Shown: positions 26,722 to 35,836 of the stretch, in pieces
Position numbering within the stretch: the stretch's first letter is position 1
How the letters are laid out: the number at the start of each line of letters is the position of its first letter
Source: Actinomycetota bacterium
GTDB taxonomy: Bacteria; Actinomycetota; Acidimicrobiia; Acidimicrobiales; JAJPHE01
Direction of reading: 5' to 3'
Assembly (NCBI GenBank): GCA_027315345.1
Contig: DAHUYE010000026.1
Location: 20,483-84,482, forward strand
Length of the DNA stretch: 64,000 bases
Position numbers and translations under genes: made by a program
Notes under the pieces: model-generated
What the model saw: only the letters and a program-made list of their open reading frames with translations
Told to the model about the DNA's origin: nothing
Databases searched by the model: none

Positions 26722-28065
26722 TCACCCCAGCAAGTCGCGGCACACATCCACCCACAGCCGGGTGGTCAGTCCCAGGGACTCGGTGTCGATACGCTCATCG
26801 TTGCCGTGGAAGCGGGCGCCGTACTCACCTGCATCCAGCGAGGGGCTGAACAGACCGGCGCCGTAGGCGACCGCTCCCATGGCCCGGTAGATGCGGGCGT
26901 CGGTGAAACCGACCAGGAGCTGGGGCCGGAGGCTGGCGCCGGGGAAGGGCTTACCCACGGCCCGCTGCAGGCTGTCCCACAGCGGGGTGTCGATCCGGCT
27001 GGTGCTGGCGGCGGAGACGATGATGTCCTCGATCTGCACCGCCCCGGCCAGGTCACCGAGGGCGGCGTGAAGGTGGGCCACCACGTCATCGGACGTCTCC
27101 CCCGGCAGGGTGCGCACATCCACCTCCACCTCGACCGCCCCGGGGATGACGTTGGTCTTCATGGGACCGCGCACGGCGTTGGGGGAGAAGGTGGTGTGGG
27201 TGCAGGCATGGAAGTAGGAGGCGGCCGAGGCGTCGGGCATGGCGGCCAGGACGTCATCGATGCGGTCCTCGTCCAGGAGGGCCGCCTTCTGCTCATCACT
27301 GATCGGGAGGCGGTCGACCTGGTCCCGCCACAGCTCATGGAACCGGGGCCGGGGCCGGTATTGGTTGAGGCGTGAGACCACCGCCGCCGCCTTGACCAGG
27401 GCGTTGTCGGAACGCCAGGGTCGGGAGCCGTGGCCAGGGGTGCCCGACACCCGCAGCCGGCGCCACGACATGCCCTTCTCGGCCACATTCACCCCGACCA
27501 CGGGAGCCTCCGGGGTGCCGGAGTGCAGGCCACCGTTCTCGGTCAGGACGTAGTCGGCCCGGATGGCGTCGGGATGGTGGTCGGCCATCCACTGGGCCCC
27601 GTAGGCGCTGCCGGATTCCTCGTCGGCCACGGCCAGGAAGATCAGGTCCCCGCTGGGCCGGAAGCCGGAGTCGGCCAGGTGACGGAAGGCCACCGCCATG
27701 GAGGCGGTGAGGTTGAGCATGTCGATGGCGCCCCGTCCCCACACTTCGCCGTCGATCAATTCTCCCCCGAATGGGTCATGGGTCCAACCGGGATCCTCGG
27801 CCGGGACCACATCGGTGTGGCCCATGAGGCACAGCGACGGCGCCCCCGGCACCCGGCCCTCCATGCGGGCCACCAGGGTGGTGCGCCCGGGGGCAGCCTC
27901 GTAGCGGGCCAGGTCCAGGCCGCCACCCTCGAGGAAGGAAGCCAGATCAGCGGCGTTGCGGTGCTCCTGGCCGGATGAGGCCGTGCCGTCGTTGACACAG
28001 GCGTTGCGGATGAGGGCCTGGAGCAGTTCGACGCTGGCCCCGGTCAGCTCCTCAGCCACGGGCAT
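26722..28065 (-). CDS. M20 family metallopeptidase
   Basis: 447 residues, the usual M20 length. Zinc ligands and general base are visible: H83 in GHTDVV, D115 in GRGAIDM, E149/E150 in ADEESGS, with GHGSRP and a dimerisation domain at about 210-330. It resembles the carboxypeptidase/acylase subgroup (succinyl-diaminopimelate desuccinylase to dipeptidase); exact substrate uncertain. ATG 28065 gives the N-terminus of the family. The RDD gene stop is 29 bp upstream. Confidence 0.87.
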   Translation of the reverse strand: MPVAEELTGASVELLQALIRNACVNDGTASSGQEHRNAADLASFLEGGGLDLARYEAAPGRTTLVARMEGRVPGAPSLCLMGHTDVVPAEDPGWTHDPFGGELIDGEVWGRGAIDMLNLTASMAVAFRHLADSGFRPSGDLIFLAVADEESGSAYGAQWMADHHPDAIRADYVLTENGGLHSGTPEAPVVGVNVAEKGMSWRRLRVSGTPGHGSRPWRSDNALVKAAAVVSRLNQYRPRPRFHELWRDQVDRLPISDEQKAALLDEDRIDDVLAAMPDASAASYFHACTHTTFSPNAVRGPMKTNVIPGAVEVEVDVRTLPGETSDDVVAHLHAALGDLAGAVQIEDIIVSAASTSRIDTPLWDSLQRAVGKPFPGASLRPQLLVGFTDARIYRAMGAVAYGAGLFSPSLDAGEYGARFHGNDERIDTESLGLTTRLWVDVCRDLLG

Positions 28066-28094
28066 CCGATCGGGCCGCCGCCCCCGGGTTCAAC

Positions 28095-28670
28095 TCAGTT
28101 GAGGGGATAGGCCGACACCGGGACCACCACCGAGTTGGAGGCCTTATCGAACCAGGTCTGCTTCTCCCTGTCCCAGAGCATCCAGAAGTAGCCGAGGAAG
28201 ATGACCCAGGCCGAGGGGATGCTCACCAGCCAGCGCAGGAAGGCCCGGCCGTATCCGATCGCACCGGTGCCGTCCATGGAGATGACCCGGATGCCGGTGG
28301 CCATGTATCCGGGGGACTGGCCGCGCGGAGAGCCGAAGAAATAGACGATGTAACCGGCGTCGATCAGCACGCTGAGCAGCGACCCGGCGTTCCGCAGCAG
28401 CAGGTCCAGCACCAGGGAGATGACGAAGAGGATGACCCCGTCGATAATCCAGGCCCCCAGCCGGCTGCCGAAACTGGCCCGGGGTCCGGACGGACCCGCC
28501 CCCGGATACTGGCCGGGGTACTGACCACCGACGTAGGGGGCACCCGGATGTGGCGGGGGCCCGGCGTAGGGGCCCGGGTCCGGATACCGGCCCGGGCTCG
28601 GATAGGCGGGAGGCGGCTGACCCGACCAGGTCGGCTCCTGTCCACCCCCACCAGGCTGAAAGTCCGACAT
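28095..28670 (-). CDS. RDD family membrane protein with Pro/Gly/Tyr-rich N-terminus
   Basis: 191 residues. The first 75 are a Pro-Gly-Tyr-rich cytoplasmic tail with PYxG-like repeats, then an RDD domain: Arg in ASFGSRLGAW and Asp in IIDGVILF, and hydrophobic helices at about 85-105, 115-135 and 160-180. RDD proteins have been proposed as transporters, but this protein has no assigned role. ATG 28670 carries a Shine-Dalgarno-like GAGGACGGGAG and a candidate -10 TAGGCT 27 bases upstream. Confidence 0.8.
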   Translation of the reverse strand: MSDFQPGGGGQEPTWSGQPPPAYPSPGRYPDPGPYAGPPPHPGAPYVGGQYPGQYPGAGPSGPRASFGSRLGAWIIDGVILFVISLVLDLLLRNAGSLLSVLIDAGYIVYFFGSPRGQSPGYMATGIRVISMDGTGAIGYGRAFLRWLVSIPSAWVIFLGYFWMLWDREKQTWFDKASNSVVVPVSAYPLN

Positions 28671-28739
28671 GTCCGGCTCCCGTCCTCGCTGGCGGTGAGC
28701 CTACCCAGCCGACTCCCAGAAATCGAGCATCCGAGCCGG

Positions 28740-29765
28740 CTAGGCCGGGGGAGCTTCGGTGGTGCCGGCCACGATCCGGTTCCGGCCCCCGTCCTTGGCG
28801 GCGTAGAGGCTGACATCGGCCCGCCTCATCAACGCCTCCGGGGCCTCCTTACCGTCCCAGAGGGCGATGCCCACCGAGATGGTCACGTCCGGACGGATGG
28901 ACTGGAGGCGACTCATGACCGTGACGGCGTTCTCGTCATTGCAACCGGTGAGCAGGACGGCGAACTCATCGCCCCCGAAGCGGGCCAGCATCGACGCTCC
29001 GTCGGGCTGGTCGAAACGGGCCAGGTAGTCCGTCTCCCGTAGCTGGTGCACCCACGCCGCCGACATCTCCCGCAGCAGCAGGTCGCCCTGGCCGTGACCG
29101 TGACGGTCGTTGATCAACTTGAAGTCATCGATGTCGATGAGGGCCACGGTCAGGTGCCGCTCGGGATGGCGACGGGTACGGGCCATTTCCCCGACCAGGG
29201 CCTCCTCGAAGCACTGGCGGTTGGCCAGGCCGGTCAACCCGTCGGAGCGGGCGGCGTGGCGCAGATCGGAGATCAAGTAGCTGACCACCCCGGCGGCCAC
29301 CGCCAGGGCGGCGGTCATGGTCAACCAGCCGCCCAGGCCGAGCCAGGTGTGGCGCCCGATCAGGTCGACCGCCCCGAGGGTGGCCACAGCGAAGATCAAC
29401 TGCCCCAGGGCCCACGGCCGTGGATAGAAGTAGTAGGCGTAGACGACCACCCATATGTAGAGGCAGGCGTAGATACTGACGCTTCCGGCCGAACCGCCGT
29501 AGTAGGCGACGGCGGCTATGACGACCGATCCGGCGGCGGTGACAGGGTTGTAGCCGAGCGGGGGGATGCGGCCCTCGGTCAGCCTCAGGCCCAGGGCGGT
29601 GACCAGGGCCAGCACGGCCAGGCCGAGGAGGACGCCGCTGTGGCGGTGGGGCCAGGCCGGCAGGGCCAGGGTGACCAGGACGATGAGCCCGCCCGCCGAG
29701 AACATGACCGCCCCGGCCCGTCCCATTTGACGGCGCAAAAGCGCCGAATCAGTACTCCCCCGCAC
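28740..29765 (-). CDS. Membrane-bound diguanylate cyclase (GGDEF)
   Basis: 341 residues: about six TM helices (residues 10-165), a short linker (SDLRHAARSDGLTGLANRQ) and a GGDEF domain with an intact active site RFGGDEFAVLL, making c-di-GMP. The RxxD inhibitory site (RETD) is present but is separated from GGDEF by a 12-residue insertion (DQPDGASMLARF) that partly repeats YLARF. GTG 29765 is chosen because TATGTT ends six bases upstream; ATG 29726 is a shorter option. The frame upstream would run into the tRNA-Sec gene, so longer starts are wrong. Confidence 0.88.
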   Translation of the reverse strand: MRGSTDSALLRRQMGRAGAVMFSAGGLIVLVTLALPAWPHRHSGVLLGLAVLALVTALGLRLTEGRIPPLGYNPVTAAGSVVIAAVAYYGGSAGSVSIYACLYIWVVVYAYYFYPRPWALGQLIFAVATLGAVDLIGRHTWLGLGGWLTMTAALAVAAGVVSYLISDLRHAARSDGLTGLANRQCFEEALVGEMARTRRHPERHLTVALIDIDDFKLINDRHGHGQGDLLLREMSAAWVHQLRETDYLARFDQPDGASMLARFGGDEFAVLLTGCNDENAVTVMSRLQSIRPDVTISVGIALWDGKEAPEALMRRADVSLYAAKDGGRNRIVAGTTEAPPA

Positions 29766-29771
29766 TAAATA

Positions 29772-29777
29772 AACATA
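29772..29777 (-). promoter_or_regulatory. -10 box TATGTT of the diguanylate cyclase gene
   Basis: On the minus strand TATGTT ends six bases before GTG 29765. It lies between the tRNA-Sec 3' end (29813) and the cyclase start, so the cyclase may be transcribed apart from the tRNA. Confidence 0.45.
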
Positions 29778-29812
29778 ACTGATCTGGTCAGGATTCGGCC
29801 ATCGAGCCTCAG

Positions 29813-29905
29813 CGGAGGTGGACGAGAATCGAACTCGCCGGACGGGGTTCACCCGTCCCACCCGCTTTGAAGGCGGGGGAGCCCACCAGGCGCTCGGACA
29901 CCTCC
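29813..29905 (-). tRNA. selC: tRNA-Sec (anticodon UCA)
   Basis: 93 nt without encoded CCA. The acceptor GGAGGTG pairs with CACCTCC plus discriminator G. The anticodon arm is CCCGC-CTTCAAA-GCGGG with anticodon TCA. The long variable arm is GGACGGG-tgaa-CCCGTCC-like and the T arm has loop TTCGATT. The long extra arm with UCA is diagnostic of selenocysteine tRNA, which is first charged with serine and converted by SelA. Sits 42 bp from selD on the same strand. Confidence 0.93.
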
Positions 29906-29947
29906 GCCTCGGACATTACCGGCCGGTGTGACCTGCCCCGCCGGCGC

Positions 29948-30976
<1,029 letters not shown>

Positions 30977-30983
30977 GGCGGTG

Positions 30984-30989
30984 AGGCTA
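30984..30989 (-). promoter_or_regulatory. -10 box TAGCCT of selD
   Basis: On the minus strand TAGCCT ends seven bases before ATG 30976, consistent with a leaderless selD(-selC) transcript. Confidence 0.4.
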
Positions 30990-31038
30990 ACCAGCCCGAT
31001 CGGCAGCCCATCCACGGTTGGCACAATGGGCGCCGCCC

Positions 31039-32316
31039 ATGGCCGAGCCCCCCTCCCCTCGCCCCCCGTCCATCGACCAGATGGTGCGCGGCCTGGCTCC
31101 GACCGGCCTGCCCCATCCCCTGCTGGTCGACCTGGCCCGGGAGGCGGTGGCGGCCGGTGACCCGGCTTCGGCCGAGGAGCGCGCCGTCCGCCTGCGCCGT
31201 TCGCTGCTGGGCCGGGTCATCAACGCCACCGGCGTGCTGATCCACACCAATCTGGGCCGTTCCCCGCTGCCGTTCACCAGTACCGGCTCCTACACCAACC
31301 TGGAGCTGGATCTCGAGACCGGGCGGCGGGGATCCCGCCAAGCCAACGTCTCCGGCCTGGTGGCCCGCCTGGCCGGCGCCGAGGCCGCCCTGGTGGTGAA
31401 CAACGGAGCCGCCGCCCTGCTGCTGGTGCTGAGCTCACTGGCGGCCGGCCGCCGGGTGGTGGTCAGCCGGGGGGAGCTGGTGGAGATCGGCGGCGGCTTC
31501 CGGGTCCCCGAGGTGATGGCGGCGTCGGGGGCCACGCTCGTGGAGGTGGGCACCACCAACAAGACCCGTCTGGACGACTATGCCGGAGCCGGATCCGACC
31601 AGGACACCGCTCTGATCCTCAAGGTCCACCAGTCCAACTACCGGGTGGTCGGCTTCACCTCCGAGGTGGGGGTCGAGGCGCTGAGCCGCCTGGGCCCACC
31701 GGTGGTCTACGACATCGGCTCGGGCCTGCTGGACTCGGACACACCCTGGCTGGCGGGGCCGCCCCCGCCGTGGTTGGCGGGGGAACCCGGCGCCCGCCAG
31801 GCCCTGCAGAACGGGGCCGCCCTGGTCACCTTCTCCGGGGACAAGCTCATGGGCGGGCCCCAGGCCGGGATCATCGCCGGCCGCGCCGAGCTGGTCGAGG
31901 CCTGTGCCCGCCAGCCGCTGGCCCGGGCCCTCCGCCCCGGCGGTCTCATCCTGGAGGCCCTCCAGGAGGTGTGTCTGTCCTATCTGCGCCGCCACTGCGT
32001 GCCCTTCTGGCGGATGGCCACCCTCCCGGTGGACGAACTGAGCCGGCGGGCTGACTGCCTGGCCAAGAGCCCCGACGCCAAGGATTGGTCCGTCACCGCC
32101 TGCCGCTCGGTCCCGGGCGGGGGCTCGCTGCCCGGAGTGCAGATCGACTCGGCCGGCCTGTGCACTCCCGGGGACCGGCGGGCCGCCCTGCTGGCCGCCG
32201 CCGTCCCGGTGCTGGCCCGGGTCCAGGACGGACACACCTTCATCGATCTGCGCACGGTGGATCCGGCCGAGGAACCCGACCTCCTGGCCGCCCTGGGCGG
32301 CGCCGCCCGCCCGTGA
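31039..32316 (+). CDS. selA: L-seryl-tRNA(Sec) selenium transferase
   Basis: 425 residues. Fold type I PLP enzyme with the Schiff-base lysine K269 in FSGDKLMGGPQAG, INATGVLIHTNLGRSPL near the N-terminus and VNNGAAALLLVL. Converts Ser-tRNA(Sec) to Sec-tRNA(Sec) with selenophosphate from SelD. ATG 31039 is used; TTG 31018 would be the alternative. No Shine-Dalgarno is visible. The stop overlaps the selB start (GTGA). Confidence 0.94.
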   Translation: MAEPPSPRPPSIDQMVRGLAPTGLPHPLLVDLAREAVAAGDPASAEERAVRLRRSLLGRVINATGVLIHTNLGRSPLPFTSTGSYTNLELDLETGRRGSRQANVSGLVARLAGAEAALVVNNGAAALLLVLSSLAAGRRVVVSRGELVEIGGGFRVPEVMAASGATLVEVGTTNKTRLDDYAGAGSDQDTALILKVHQSNYRVVGFTSEVGVEALSRLGPPVVYDIGSGLLDSDTPWLAGPPPPWLAGEPGARQALQNGAALVTFSGDKLMGGPQAGIIAGRAELVEACARQPLARALRPGGLILEALQEVCLSYLRRHCVPFWRMATLPVDELSRRADCLAKSPDAKDWSVTACRSVPGGGSLPGVQIDSAGLCTPGDRRAALLAAAVPVLARVQDGHTFIDLRTVDPAEEPDLLAALGGAARP

Positions 32317-34073
32317 GCACCACCGCCGCCCGGCCACCGGCCCTCCGCCCGGGCCTGGTCCTGGGCACGGCCGGCCACGTCGATCACGGTAAGTCCACCC
32401 TCATCCAGGCCCTGACCGGCACCGACCCCGACCGCCTGGCCGAGGAGAAGGCGAGGGGCCTGACCATCGACCTCGGCTTCGCCGCCATGAAGCTGGCCTC
32501 GGGGCGCACGGTGTCCTTCGTGGACGTCCCCGGTCACGTCCGCTTCATCAAGAACATGCTGGCCGGGGCGGGAGCGGTGGACGCCTGTCTGTTCGTGGTG
32601 TCGGCCGTGGAGGGCTGGAAGCCCCAGTCGGAGGAGCACCTCCGCATCCTGGAGTTGCTGGGGCTGGAGACCGGGGTGGTGGCTCTGACCATGGCCGACC
32701 GGGTGAGCCGGGAAGAACAAGCCGCGGCGACGGCCGCGGTGCAGGATCGGCTGCGGACCTCGTTCCTCGCCATGGCCCCGGTGGTCCCGGTCGGCTCCGT
32801 CACCGGCCAGGGCCTGGATCGCCTGGGCGACGTGCTGGACAAACTGGTGACTCGCCTGCCCGCGGCTCGGGACCGGGGCCGGCCCCGGCTGTGGATCGAC
32901 CGGGCCTTCCCCGTGGCCGGCGCCGGCGCCGTGGTCACCGGGACCCTGGTGGACGGCTCGCTGCACGTCGGCCAGAACCTCGACGTCGTTCCGGGAGGGC
33001 GGACGGTCCGAGTCAGAGGTCTGCAATCCCACGGGGCCGCCTATGGCAGCGCCGGGCCGGGCAACCGGGTGGCCGTCAACCTGAGCGGGGCCGGCCACGC
33101 CGAGTTGGCCCGGGGCCAGGCCCTGGTGGTACAGGACCAGTGGTGGCCCGCCTCCAGCTTCGATGTCCGCCTCCGGGTCCTGGACGGCCTGGGCCACGGC
33201 GTGGGCCGCCGGGGCGCCTACCGCCTCCACGTCGGCTCCGCCGACCTGCCCATCCGCCTCCGACTGCTGGGGGCGACCGAACTGGCCCCGGGCCAGGAGG
33301 GCCCGGCCCGGCTGTTCCTCGACACCGAGGTGGCCCTGCTGCCCGGTGACCGCTTCGTGCTGCGTGAGTCGGGCCGGGCCGAGACCGTCGGGGGCGGGAC
33401 CGTCCTCACCGTGGCCCCGGTCCGCCCCGCCGCCCGGGCCCGCCCGGACGGGACCCCGGCCCAGGTGGTGGAGGAGCGGGGCTGGGTCGACACAACCACC
33501 CTGGAACGCCTGACCGGAGTGCGAGCCGAGCCGGTGGTGGGCCCCTGGGTCGTATCGGCGTCCGAACTGTCCCGCGCCACCAGCCAGCTGACCGAGATGC
33601 TGACCACCGCCGGCGAAGCCGGCCTCGACACCGCCACCCTCACCGACCACCAACGGGCTCTGGTGCCCTTACTGGCCGAAGTCGAGGTGGTGGGCGGCAT
33701 CCTGCGGCGGGCCGGAGCCCGCCCGGCTCAGGAGGAACACCCCTGGTTGGAGGAGTTGCGGCGCCACCCCTTCGACCCACCGGCCCCCCACGGCATCGAC
33801 CGGCTCCGTCTCCGCCAGTGGGTCCAGGAGGGGAGGGTGGTCGAGTGTGAGGGGGTCTACTTCGCCGGGGCGGCGGTGGAGGCGGCCACCCGCACCTTGG
33901 CCCGGCTCCTGGCCAACTCGCCCGGCGGGGTCACCGCCTCCGAGGTGCGCTCCGCCCTGGGGACGAGCCGGAAGTTCGTGCTGGCTCTACTCGCCCACCT
34001 GGACCGCACCGGCGTGACCCGGCGCCGCGGCGACGTGCGGGTGGCCGGCCCCCGCCTGCCCACCCCCGGCTGA
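32313..34073 (+). CDS. selB: Selenocysteine-specific elongation factor
   Basis: 586 residues. G1 GHVDHGKST near residue 21, switch region EKARGLTIDLGFA, G3 DVPGHVRF, then EF-Tu-like domains and C-terminal winged helices that bind the SECIS hairpin. Delivers Sec-tRNA(Sec) to ribosomes at UGA codons marked by SECIS. GTG 32313 overlaps the selA TGA by four bases. The last 87 bp overlap antisense the end of the membrane-subunit gene of formate dehydrogenase. Confidence 0.94.
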   Translation: MSTTAARPPALRPGLVLGTAGHVDHGKSTLIQALTGTDPDRLAEEKARGLTIDLGFAAMKLASGRTVSFVDVPGHVRFIKNMLAGAGAVDACLFVVSAVEGWKPQSEEHLRILELLGLETGVVALTMADRVSREEQAAATAAVQDRLRTSFLAMAPVVPVGSVTGQGLDRLGDVLDKLVTRLPAARDRGRPRLWIDRAFPVAGAGAVVTGTLVDGSLHVGQNLDVVPGGRTVRVRGLQSHGAAYGSAGPGNRVAVNLSGAGHAELARGQALVVQDQWWPASSFDVRLRVLDGLGHGVGRRGAYRLHVGSADLPIRLRLLGATELAPGQEGPARLFLDTEVALLPGDRFVLRESGRAETVGGGTVLTVAPVRPAARARPDGTPAQVVEERGWVDTTTLERLTGVRAEPVVGPWVVSASELSRATSQLTEMLTTAGEAGLDTATLTDHQRALVPLLAEVEVVGGILRRAGARPAQEEHPWLEELRRHPFDPPAPHGIDRLRLRQWVQEGRVVECEGVYFAGAAVEAATRTLARLLANSPGGVTASEVRSALGTSRKFVLALLAHLDRTGVTRRRGDVRVAGPRLPTPG

Positions 34074-35027
34074 CCCCGAGTCCAGCCGGGCCCGTTGGGG
34101 GACCACGGTGTACTGCGGGTCCCGGGCCGAGGCCATGCCCCCCCGGAAGACCCCGAAGCGGGTGCAGGCCGAGGCCAGGATCAGGGCGGCTCCCGAGGCG
34201 CGGGACAGCGCGCCGATCGAACGTCGCCGGAAGGGCCGGGCCCGTCCTCCGGAGCCCAGCAGCCGGGCGGCCAGCGCGCCGCCGGCCCCGGCCGCGGTCA
34301 GCACCCGGCCGGCCCGCAGCAGCCGGGCGGCTTCGGGAGCGGAGTAGGCCTGGCCGGCCAGGCCGGTGGCCGACTCCAGCCGCGCCGAAGCGGTCAGCTC
34401 CACGGCGGCGCCGATGACCGCCATGCCCACGGCCGGACCGGACTGACCGGCGGGGGCGGCGGCCAGCCCCACCCCGGCGGCGGCGGCCAGCGAGGAGCCG
34501 GCGAAGAGCGGAGGCAGCTCCCGCCATCCCTCCCGCCAGGCCGGCACGGCCGTGTCGGCCAGCAGCACGGCGGTGTAGGTCGACACGGCCGGACCCAGGA
34601 CGGCCGCCCCCAGGGTGGCGGCGGTGCCGGTCCGGGGGAAGCGCCCGGTCAGGTCGGTGCCGGCGGCTATGAAGGCGGCGGGGGCAAACCCGGCCAGGAT
34701 CCACGAACCCACGCTCATGGGCGAGGTCGGCTTGAAGGTGCGCAGCATGTTGTAGAAGCGCGAAGGTTTGCCCAGGTCCTTGACCAGGGCGCCCATGGAG
34801 CCGGTCATGGCCAGGGCGGAGGCCAACTTTGCCGCCCGGGCCAGACCGGGCCGCCCGGTCAGGGCGGCTCCGGCGGCCATGGCGCTGGATGCTCCGGCCA
34901 GGCCGCCCAGAAAGATGTAACCGGCTATCTCGCGTTCCTCCCACACCGGAGGGTTGATGACGGGCAGGCCGTAGTAGGAGCGGAACTCGGCGTCGGGGAC
35001 CATGGGGGTCTCCCGGCGGGGACTCAT
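33987..35027 (-). CDS. NrfD/PsrC-like membrane subunit of formate dehydrogenase
   Basis: 346 residues with about eight hydrophobic helices (WEEREIAGYIFLGGLAGASSAMAAG near the N-terminus). NrfD-type quinone-reacting anchor of a molybdenum enzyme. FGVFRGGMASARDPQYTVVPQRAR is a typical end, followed by an extra tail of about 30 residues that runs over the selB 3' end. ATG 35027 overlaps the stop of the Fe-S subunit gene. Likely passes electrons from formate to the quinone pool. Confidence 0.85.
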   Translation of the reverse strand: MSPRRETPMVPDAEFRSYYGLPVINPPVWEEREIAGYIFLGGLAGASSAMAAGAALTGRPGLARAAKLASALAMTGSMGALVKDLGKPSRFYNMLRTFKPTSPMSVGSWILAGFAPAAFIAAGTDLTGRFPRTGTAATLGAAVLGPAVSTYTAVLLADTAVPAWREGWRELPPLFAGSSLAAAAGVGLAAAPAGQSGPAVGMAVIGAAVELTASARLESATGLAGQAYSAPEAARLLRAGRVLTAAGAGGALAARLLGSGGRARPFRRRSIGALSRASGAALILASACTRFGVFRGGMASARDPQYTVVPQRARLDSGSAGGGQAGAGHPHVAAAPGHAGAVQVGE

Positions 35028-35836
35028 CTCCGGGTCCCCAGGAACGCCACCGCCACCGCTCCGGCCAGGCCCAGGGCGGAGACGGCGGCCCGGCGCCACA
35101 TGTCGGGCAGCTGGCGGGTGGAGACCACCGGGTCGGGGGGCAGTCCGTATACCTCGGGCTCGTCCAGAAGGAGGAACATGGCTCCGGCCCCGCCCACGCC
35201 GTCGTCGGGATCGTGACCGTAGAGGCGGGCTTCGCTCACGCCGCGCTGGTGGAGCTCCTCGACCCGGCCGGCGGCACGTGTCCGCAACTCTTCCAGTGGG
35301 CCGAACTGGATCGACTTGGTCGGACAGGCCTTGGCGCAGGCCGGCTCCATGTCGGCCTTGAGGCGGTCGTAACACAACGTGCACTTCCAGGCCCGGCCGT
35401 CGCCCTTGCGCTGGTCGATAACGCCGAAGGGACAGGCCGGGATGCAGTACCCGCAGCCGTTACAGACATCCTCCTGCACCACCACCGTGCCGAACTCGGT
35501 CCGGAACAGGGCCCCGGTGGGACAGACATCGAGACAACCGGCCTGGGTGCAGTGCTTGCACACGTCCGAGGACATGAGCCAGCGGAACTGACCGTCACCC
35601 TCATGATGCAGGTCGACCTGCTGGGCGCCCAGCCGTCGTGGCTGTTCGATGAAGGCCACGTGCCTCCACGTGTCGGCCCCCAGGCCCTGGGTGTTGTCAT
35701 AGGACATGCCGGTGAAGTTGAGGCCGTCCTCGGGGACCTGGTTCCACTCCTTGCAGGCCACCTCACACGCCTTGCACCCGATGCAGATGGACGTATCGGT
35801 GAAGAAACCCATCCGCGGCCTACTCGTGACGCTCAC
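35024..35836 (-). CDS. fdhB: Formate dehydrogenase iron-sulfur subunit
   Basis: 270 residues with four Cys clusters for [4Fe-4S] centres: CIGCKACEVACKEW, CKHCTQAGCLDVCP, CNGCGYCIPACPFGV and CTLCYDRL...CAKACP. A hydrophobic C-terminal helix (about 245-265) may tether it to the membrane. Carries electrons from the catalytic subunit to the NrfD-like subunit. Overlaps both neighbours by four bases, so the three subunits are translationally coupled. Confidence 0.92.
   Translation of the reverse strand: MSVTSRPRMGFFTDTSICIGCKACEVACKEWNQVPEDGLNFTGMSYDNTQGLGADTWRHVAFIEQPRRLGAQQVDLHHEGDGQFRWLMSSDVCKHCTQAGCLDVCPTGALFRTEFGTVVVQEDVCNGCGYCIPACPFGVIDQRKGDGRAWKCTLCYDRLKADMEPACAKACPTKSIQFGPLEELRTRAAGRVEELHQRGVSEARLYGHDPDDGVGGAGAMFLLLDEPEVYGLPPDPVVSTRQLPDMWRRAAVSALGLAGAVAVAFLGTRR

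Noticed and set aside
28090..28102. Palindrome TCAACTCAGTTGA as a terminator or operator.
   Set aside because: Only six base pairs with a one-base centre, overlapping the RDD stop codon; too weak to call.
29726..29861. Extended N-terminus of the diguanylate cyclase to 29861.
   Set aside because: It would be encoded by the tRNA-Sec gene itself and has no family similarity.
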